Shown in pieces: positions 5,028-9,019 of a stretch of DNA of 9,019 bases. Both the position numbers and the translations under genes were made by a program. The DNA comes from QHBQ01 sp038230695 (GTDB taxonomy: Bacteria > Chloroflexota > Chloroflexia > QHBQ01), in assembly GCA_038230695.1 (NCBI GenBank), contig JBBRMT010000197.1:1-9019 (forward strand). The letters are read 5' to 3'. The notes beneath the pieces are model-generated. The model did not search any database and was not told where the DNA came from. It worked only from the letters and a program-made list of their open reading frames with translations. Each line of letters starts with the position of its first letter. Position 1 is the stretch's first letter.

Positions 5028-6237
5028 AGCAGTTCCGATCCGACCGCCGGTGGATACGCTCGACGCTTATCGCATCAGCAACTACCAGCGTTACTGGCAA
5101 CTGTACTGCGGGGTGCAATACCCCGGCTTGCCCGATGGGCGTAGCAAGCGGCTGGTGGTCAACTATCTGGCAGCGGCGGCGCAGAAGATGGCGGGCTATG
5201 TAATGTCGCCTCCGCCGCGCTATCGGATTGACGATGCAGGGGCAGCAGCAGCCTGGCAGGAGGTGGCCGAGGCCAACCAGCTTGCCAGCCTCGATTACGA
5301 GGCCGCGCTGTGGGCCAGCGTGGTTGGCGATGCTGCGTATCGTCTGGGCTGGGATGTTGCAACGCAGCGGGTACGCATCACCGCTTGCGACGTGAGCCAG
5401 CTTTGGGCCAGAACCAGGCCCGACGACAAGCGCATCATCGAGTGGGTGGCGCAACGCTACTTCGTGCAGCAGAGCTACAACCACGAGCCAGGCAACATCC
5501 CCGACCCGATGCCGCTGCAACTTGGCGGGGCGCAGTACAACGCCTACGGCGCGGCCAACCTGGAGGTGGTAGAAGAGTGGAGCGCGGAGCGGTATCGGTT
5601 GTGGATTGCGGGCAGGCTGACGCAGGAGAAGGCCAATCCCTTTGGCTTCATCCCCTACATCATCGTGCCGAACAATCGCAAGCCGGGGCAATACTGGGGA
5701 ACAAGCGATTTCGCCGACCTGTGGCCGGTAGCTGCCGAACTCAACATCGCCACCAGCACCTTTGCCACCATCATAGACTACAGCGGCGCGCCAATCGTGG
5801 TAGTGGAGGCAGCAGATCGCACCGACGCGCTGAAGGTGGGGCCAGGCCAACTCTGGGATCTGCCGGAGAAGAGCAAGGCTTACCTGCTGGAGATGATGAC
5901 GGCGGGCGGGGCGCAACTCTACGTCAACTACCTCGACCACTTGCAGATGGTGTTCCGCGATCTGGCCGGGCTGCCTCCTGTCGCCTGGGGCGATGTGGAG
6001 CAGGGTGGGGGGATGCCCCGCAGCGGCGCGGCGTTGGCGTTGCAACTCAACCCGCTGATGCAGGCAGTGGCGCGGCGGCGGTTGCTATGGGAGGATGCGC
6101 TTAAGCAGCGCTGCCGCATGGCATGGGCAATAGCGGCGAAGATGAGCGGCAGCCCGGATTACGCAGCCGCACGGGTGGAACTGGACTGGCCCGACCTGCT
6201 GGCTCAGGATACGGCCGAGGCGGCGCAAGCAAAGTAA
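5014..6237 (+). CDS. phage portal protein, SPP1 gp6-like
   Basis: This encodes a 407-residue protein, a normal to slightly short length for this portal family. Portal subunits form the dodecameric ring at one capsid vertex through which the terminase pumps DNA and to which the connector and tail attach. Supporting features are the N-terminal helical region with YRISNYQRYWQLYCG (about 20-34), the KRLVVNYLAAAAQKMAGYV segment (about 45-63), which matches the N-x-(I/V)-x(n)-K(x)-Y-V-type opening of gp6-like portals, the NPFGFIPYIIVPN motif (about residue 208), a long stem-type helix, and the LAGLPPVAWGD and SGAALALQLNPLMQ segments near the C-terminus. The start ATG 5014 lies within the end of the His-rich gene. 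The AAGGAG upstream (about 4992) is rather far, so coupling to the preceding gene is likely. Confidence 0.88.
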   Translation: MSKAKAVPIRPPVDTLDAYRISNYQRYWQLYCGVQYPGLPDGRSKRLVVNYLAAAAQKMAGYVMSPPPRYRIDDAGAAAAWQEVAEANQLASLDYEAALWASVVGDAAYRLGWDVATQRVRITACDVSQLWARTRPDDKRIIEWVAQRYFVQQSYNHEPGNIPDPMPLQLGGAQYNAYGAANLEVVEEWSAERYRLWIAGRLTQEKANPFGFIPYIIVPNNRKPGQYWGTSDFADLWPVAAELNIATSTFATIIDYSGAPIVVVEAADRTDALKVGPGQLWDLPEKSKAYLLEMMTAGGAQLYVNYLDHLQMVFRDLAGLPPVAWGDVEQGGGMPRSGAALALQLNPLMQAVARRRLLWEDALKQRCRMAWAIAAKMSGSPDYAAARVELDWPDLLAQDTAEAAQAK

Positions 6238-6250
6238 AGGAGGCAAACGC

Positions 6251-6937
6251 ATGGCAACGATCCAGTACGCAGACATTGATGCCAAGTTGCAGGTGGAGCT
6301 AGGCGACCTGACCGGCAACATCTGGGATACGGCGACGCGCAAGCAGAAGCTAAACGAGGCGATTGGCTGGTTCAGCCGAATGTGGCCCTACGAGCAGGAG
6401 ATGGCTTATCCGATTGTGCTGAACGAGGCGCAGCAGTTGGTGAGCCTGGCGCTGCCCGGCGCGATCAACCAGCCGCCCTGGCGAGTGCTGGGCGTGTTGG
6501 TGGCGGGCAAACGCTGCACCATGCAGCCGGATACCGCCGACGACGACCCCAACAGCCTGATCTCCGATGCTCTTATCAACTGGGCGTTGACCTGGCGGCT
6601 GAAGTGGCCCGACACCATTGTGTTCAACCAGCCGCTCGGCTCTGGCACGGGGCTGAACGACCCCAGCATCGTCGGCCAGCAACTGACGGTCATCGCCTGG
6701 TTCGCCTGGTACGACTTCGACATCGCGCCCAGCCTGACGATTGACCTCAGCTTCGAGCAGCTAGTGCTGCTCAAGGCCGCCGAGCTATCGCACCTCTGGG
6801 CGCAGCCTCTGGCCGCCCGTCTGGGCCGCGATACTGGCAGCAAGGATGCGGCGGCCAGCTACGCACTGCGGGTGCAGGATTGGCTAGCCGCGCTGCACCC
6901 CCAGATGGTCGCGGCGCGGCCACTCAAGAAGGGGTAA
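6251..6937 (+). CDS. probable head-completion / connector protein
   Basis: This encodes a 228-residue protein with AAAGGAGG at 6236-6243, which overlaps the portal stop; the ATG follows seven bases later. The N-terminus (YADIDAKLQVELGD, then KLNEAIGWFSRMWPYE, about residues 30-48) has the helical character of gp4/gp6-like head-to-tail connector proteins. The middle is a beta-rich segment, and the C-terminus is helical again (LVLLKAAELSHLWAQPLAARLGRD). Position directly after the portal and before the scaffold and capsid genes also fits a protein that seals or extends the portal. Family assignment is by position and general pattern, not by a diagnostic motif. Confidence 0.6.
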   Translation: MATIQYADIDAKLQVELGDLTGNIWDTATRKQKLNEAIGWFSRMWPYEQEMAYPIVLNEAQQLVSLALPGAINQPPWRVLGVLVAGKRCTMQPDTADDDPNSLISDALINWALTWRLKWPDTIVFNQPLGSGTGLNDPSIVGQQLTVIAWFAWYDFDIAPSLTIDLSFEQLVLLKAAELSHLWAQPLAARLGRDTGSKDAAASYALRVQDWLAALHPQMVAARPLKKG

Positions 6938-6953
6938 GGGCTAGGCCAGGGAC

Positions 6954-7035
6954 TGAGGGCTGAGGGCTGAGTAGCTTTGCTCCCTCGCCCCACCGGGGGC
7001 GAGGGCTGGGGTGAGGGGCAGCTGAGGGCTGAGTG
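6954..7035 (+). repeat. heptamer array interrupted by a REP palindrome
   Basis: CTGAGGG units at 6954-6974 and again at 7022-7035 flank a REP-type palindrome (about 6980-7018, core CTCGCCCC-ACC-GGGGGCGAG). The flanking units are nearly the same sequence, as if the palindrome had inserted into one array. This is the first third of the 326-bp gene-free gap 6938-7263. Confidence 0.75.
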
Positions 7036-7093
7036 AGGAAAATGGCGGGAGTGTAAGCAACGCTAAACCCGCCCCATGATAATCCCACTCATA

Positions 7094-7168
7094 CCTCATT
7101 ACCGTAGCAAAGGTGTTCCGATGGGCAGTAATGCGCCTCACCGGGGCGCGATAAATCTGCGCCCCTAC
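7094..7168. repeat. REP palindrome plus conserved flank, copy 2 (inverted)
   Basis: Reading the minus strand from 7168, the order is the palindrome then the flank containing ATTACTGCCCATCG, as in copy 1 at 4318-4392. The palindrome core reads GATAAATCT on the plus strand in both copies, so relative to its flank it is flipped between the two. An extra inverted pair, GGCGGG (from about 7044) with CCCGCC (about 7068-7074), lies just upstream. Confidence 0.75.
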
Positions 7169-7196
7169 CTCTATCATCAAACTTTGTTGCTAAGTT

Positions 7197-7238
7197 CCTC
7201 ATGCCTCATGCCTCGTGCCTCATGCCTCGTGCCTCAAC
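7197..7238 (+). repeat. CCTCATG/CCTCGTG heptamer array
   Basis: Six consecutive 7-bp units (CCTCATG, CCTCATG, CCTCGTG, CCTCATG, CCTCGTG, CCTCAAC) end 12 bases before the ribosome site of the scaffold gene. This is a third heptamer sequence family in the window, again with period 7 and again directly upstream of a ribosome site. Confidence 0.9.
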
Positions 7239-7263
7239 GGTATATACAGGAAGGAGCTTGAAA

Positions 7264-7701
7264 ATGTCCCAGGAAAAGGCAGTTTACACGGTCGAGCCGT
7301 CGGTGGTGACGGCGGCAACCGAGAGCGAAGTCAACGACAGGATGAATGGCGAACTGCCACCCAATTCGCCAACGGCGCAGCAGGTGGTCAACGCTGACGA
7401 GGAGGCAGCGCAGGCCGAGGCCAGGCAGAGCGAAGAAGCTCAAGTCGAGGCCGAGCCGCAGGTGGAGGCGCAGGAGGTAGAAATGCAGGAGGCGAAGATT
7501 GTCGGCGAGTTGCAGGCCAGCGTGGCGACGCTAGACGCACAGATCGCTGACCTGAAGGCGAAACTGGCCGAGGCCGAGCAACGCGCCGCCCTACCCCCAC
7601 TCGCGGGCAACCCCGCCACCAATGCCACGCCGGTCGAGGCGCATGGCTACGACCTGATCCGCAAGGCGATTGAGAGCGGGCAGACGCAGTTCGGCTTCTG
7701 A
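7264..7701 (+). CDS. scaffold-like coiled-coil protein
   Basis: This encodes 145 residues from ATG 7264, which has AAGGAG at 7251-7256 seven bases before it. An in-frame ATG at 7201 lies inside the heptamer array and would add a repeat-encoded leader, so it is rejected. The protein is very acidic and Glu/Ala/Gln-rich at about 45-75, has a clear heptad coiled coil at about 76-108 (VGELQASVATLDAQIADLKA segment), and ends in a short helical C-terminus (YDLIRKAIESGQTQFGF). Acidic, helical, low-complexity proteins encoded directly before the major capsid gene are typically scaffolds that direct capsid assembly and are later lost; their C-terminus often binds the shell. The role is inferred from composition and position. 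Confidence 0.65.
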   Translation: MSQEKAVYTVEPSVVTAATESEVNDRMNGELPPNSPTAQQVVNADEEAAQAEARQSEEAQVEAEPQVEAQEVEMQEAKIVGELQASVATLDAQIADLKAKLAEAEQRAALPPLAGNPATNATPVEAHGYDLIRKAIESGQTQFGF

Positions 7702-7718
7702 GTCTCTGATCGGGTGAC

Positions 7719-7746
7719 ACCTCCCTCTTTGGGGAGGCTGGGGGAG
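7719..7746. repeat. REP-type half element
   Basis: CCTCCC-TCTTT-GGGGAGG followed by CTGGGGGAG has the composition and order of the CCTCCCC/GGGGAGG palindromes found inside the terminase gene and at 6980-7018, and lies 17 bases after the scaffold stop codon. Confidence 0.6.
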
Positions 7747-7751
7747 AGTAA

Positions 7752-7826
7752 GTTTAGCAGGGCGGGCTGCTGCCCGCTCTTACCGATACAAGGAGTTCAG
7801 CAGGGCGGGCAGCAGCCCGCCCCTAC
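7752..7826. repeat. pair of related palindromes before the capsid gene
   Basis: The two units each begin AGCAGGGCGGGC. In the first (7755-7776) the core is GCGGGC-TGCT-GCCCGC; in the second (about 7799-7823) it is GGGCGGGC-AGCA-GCCCGCCC. The loop is reverse-complemented between them, so the second is a flipped copy. On the plus strand no T tract follows, so neither is a classical terminator for the capsid operon. They might form a stable leader hairpin in front of the capsid message. Confidence 0.75.
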
Positions 7827-7849
7827 AAAAAAAGGGAGGAACCCTAACC

Positions 7850-8737
7850 ATGCCTATGACCCTGGCTGACAGCAACCTGCTGTCGCTGCCGATGATGACC
7901 CGCGGCGTAATTGACACCATCGTGCAGGAGAGCCGCATCCTACAGCTACTGCCGTTCCAGGATGTGGTGGGGAACAGCTATCTGTACAATCAGGAGCTAA
8001 CCCTCAGCACGGTGGCCTTCTACGCGCCCAATGACAACTGGAGCGAAGGCACACTCACGGTGCAGCAGAAGGTGGCGCACCTCAGCATTCTGGGCGGCAA
8101 TGCCGATGTGGACAGCTTCCTGGAGCGCACCTACGCCAACGTCAACGACCTGCGTACCGTGGCGATCCAGAACAAGGCGAAGGCGGTGGCCTACTCGTTC
8201 GAGAACACCTTCCTCAATGGCGACACCAGCCTCGACCCCAACAGCTTCAATGGCATCGCCAGGCTGGTAGACCCAACCCAGAAGGTTGCCGTCGGTGGCG
8301 CAAACGGCGGCCAACTTACCCTCGACTACATGGATCAACTGGTGGACATGATCAAGCCCGGCAAACCCGACTTGCTGCTGGTTAGCCGCCGCAGTCGGCG
8401 CAAGCTGATGAGCCTGCTGCGCGGGGCGGGCAACCTGTTCGAGACCGATGTCAACAACTTCGGCCAGCGGGTGGAATATTACGCCGGTGTGCCGATCGCA
8501 ATTGACGATTTCCAGCCCGATAACCTCACGGTTGGCACGTCTAACGACTGCAGCAACATCTACGCGATGAAGCTGGGTGATACCGGCGTGCTGGGCCTGA
8601 CTAATGGCGGCATAATGACCGAGCAGGTTGGCAACCTGCCGGACGCGGATGCCTGGCGCGTTCGCATCAAGTTCTACTGCGGGCTGGCGATGAAGGCGTT
8701 GCACAGCCTGGCGGTGTTGAACGGGGTGCGGGCGTAG
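7850..8737 (+). CDS. major capsid protein (HK97-fold type)
   Basis: This encodes a 295-residue protein with AGGGAGGA at 7833-7840, nine bases before the ATG. It should form the icosahedral shell. Supporting features are the N-terminal helix with LADSNLLSLPMMTRGVID and QESRILQLLPFQDVVGNSY, the mid-region YMDQLVDMIKPGKPDLLLVS (about 165-185) that recalls the A-domain helix-strand of HK97-fold capsids, the GVPIAIDDF motif (about 218-226), often seen near the axial domain, and the C-terminal WRVRIKFYCGLAMKALHSLA strand-helix. It stands after the scaffold and has well-adapted high-GC3 codons. No long N-terminal delta domain is visible, consistent with a separate scaffold gene. The fold call is from pattern recognition. 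Confidence 0.82.
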   Translation: MPMTLADSNLLSLPMMTRGVIDTIVQESRILQLLPFQDVVGNSYLYNQELTLSTVAFYAPNDNWSEGTLTVQQKVAHLSILGGNADVDSFLERTYANVNDLRTVAIQNKAKAVAYSFENTFLNGDTSLDPNSFNGIARLVDPTQKVAVGGANGGQLTLDYMDQLVDMIKPGKPDLLLVSRRSRRKLMSLLRGAGNLFETDVNNFGQRVEYYAGVPIAIDDFQPDNLTVGTSNDCSNIYAMKLGDTGVLGLTNGGIMTEQVGNLPDADAWRVRIKFYCGLAMKALHSLAVLNGVRA

Positions 8738-8766
8738 CTGAGTGCTGAGTGCTGGGTGCTGAGTGA
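8737..8766 (+). repeat. GCTGAGT heptamer array after the capsid gene
   Basis: Four units (GCTGAGT, GCTGAGT, GCTGGGT, GCTGAGT; 8737-8764) start on the last base of the capsid stop codon TAG and run into GACG. Confidence 0.9.
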
Positions 8767-8785
8767 CGTGGCGTGAGCCTATAGT

Positions 8786-8865
8786 TTCCCTTCCCATCAG
8801 GAGGGGTTAGGAGGGTGCGAGTCGCACTAAATGCACCCTCCCAACCCATCCCGGCGGGAGGGGAA
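8786..8865. repeat. 80-bp two-part hairpin before the endolysin
   Basis: The outer arms TTCCCTTCCC (8786-8795) and GGGAGGGGAA (8856-8865) pair with one mismatch. The inner arms 8804-8818 and 8833-8847 pair in 14 of 15 positions around a 14-base loop. It belongs to the GC-rich REP-like group but is longer. It precedes the endolysin ribosome site by about 10 bases and could act as a transcript hairpin or as a mobile palindrome; there is no T tract for an intrinsic terminator. Confidence 0.75.
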
Positions 8866-8887
8866 TTATATGAACGGAGGAGAAGTA

Positions 8888-9019
8888 ATGCAAGCTATAA
8901 CTGATAGCGGCTTGCGGTTGGTCAACGTCGCCGCCAACTTGCCGCATGACTATAGCCGGGCGGGGGTGGCGTGGCGGACGCTGGCGCAGATCCGCAACAT
9001 CGTGATACACTGGCCTGCC
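8888..9019 (+). CDS. probable N-acetylmuramoyl-L-alanine amidase endolysin, N-terminal part
   Basis: The ATG at 8888 has GGAGG at 8876-8880 seven bases before it; an in-frame ATG at 8870 would overlap the ribosome site and is less likely. Forty-four codons are visible before the window ends. The segment AQIRNIVIHWPA matches the opening strand of the amidase_2 (PGRP-type) fold, whose His after IVI is the first zinc ligand. These enzymes cut the bond between N-acetylmuramic acid and L-alanine in peptidoglycan to release phage. Only one of the expected zinc ligands can be seen here, so the call rests on that motif and on the phage context. Confidence 0.6.
   Translation, partial: MQAITDSGLRLVNVAANLPHDYSRAGVAWRTLAQIRNIVIHWPA

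Noticed and set aside
4714..6045. Long minus-strand open frame (443 codons) opposite the portal gene
   Set aside because: It mirrors the high-GC3 portal gene in the opposite strand; the product is a His/Arg/Pro/Leu-rich low-complexity sequence with no ribosome site, while the plus strand encodes a recognisable portal.
7201..7263. Upstream ATG 7201 as the scaffold gene start
   Set aside because: It would translate the CCTCATG repeat array as protein and has no ribosome site, whereas ATG 7264 has AAGGAG at ideal spacing.
7752..7826. The palindrome pair as intrinsic terminators
   Set aside because: No T tract follows either stem on the plus strand, and termination here would prevent capsid expression unless another promoter existed; none is visible.
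1801..8766. Heptamer arrays as a CRISPR array
   Set aside because: The units are 7 bp, directly abutting, with no spacers and no cas genes.
7997..8797. Minus-strand open frame opposite the capsid gene
   Set aside because: It begins inside the heptamer array and mirrors the capsid coding sequence; the capsid frame is clearly the real one.
1214..9019. tRNA or rRNA genes and a tRNA-based attachment site
   Set aside because: No cloverleaf with a TTC-A-type arm or CCA end, and no rRNA-like stretch, was found on either strand by eye.

Overview
The window reads as a high-GC bacterial chromosome carrying the head-morphogenesis block of a tailed-phage (Caudoviricetes-type) prophage or phage remnant. 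The host is most likely a member of the Chloroflexota. This rests on two things: the Thr/Pro-rich linker followed by SLH repeats at the left end, which is a common surface-protein layout in that phylum, and the dense population of short GC-rich palindromes and heptamer arrays. No rRNA or marker gene is present, so the taxonomic call is inference.

Layout. Positions 1-951 hold the C-terminal part of a cell-surface protein with three SLH-type repeats, followed by a hairpin terminator (about 1025-1050). A consensus sigma-70 promoter (TTGACA, 17 bp, TATAAT; 1118-1146) follows. A GAAC-N4-GTTC palindrome lies inside its spacer and two more palindromes overlap its -10 and start region. It drives a rightward gene series: a small basic protein (1214-1441), a small Cys/His-motif protein (1413-1799), a coiled-coil/TM peptide (1870-2094), a large terminase broken by a one-base frameshift (2193-3693), an unrecognised 192-aa protein (3693-4271), a His/Gly-rich peptide (4776-5027), an SPP1 gp6-like portal (5014-6237), a probable head-completion/connector protein (6251-6937), a scaffold-like coiled-coil protein (7264-7701), a major capsid protein (7850-8737) and the start of an amidase-type endolysin (8888 to the window end). 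The order terminase-portal-connector-scaffold-capsid is a textbook packaging and head module: the terminase pumps DNA through the portal into a shell that the scaffold and capsid proteins build.

What is unusual is the non-coding DNA. Phage head operons are normally tightly packed, yet here most gaps hold repeats. Directional 7-bp arrays (GCTGAGT type) start at or within a few bases of five different stop codons. Two other heptamer families (TCTACAT and CCTCATG) sit just upstream of ribosome binding sites. Several GC-rich REP-like palindromes are present, two of them in frame inside the terminase gene. A 337-bp fold-back element (4404-4740) has arms of roughly 90-115 bp. A REP-plus-flank unit occurs twice in inverted orientation with its core flipped. 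The broken terminase, its altered Walker B motif and the repeat load together suggest a long-resident, probably decaying or domesticated phage region rather than a freshly integrated active phage. No integrase, tail gene or attachment site is visible in this window.
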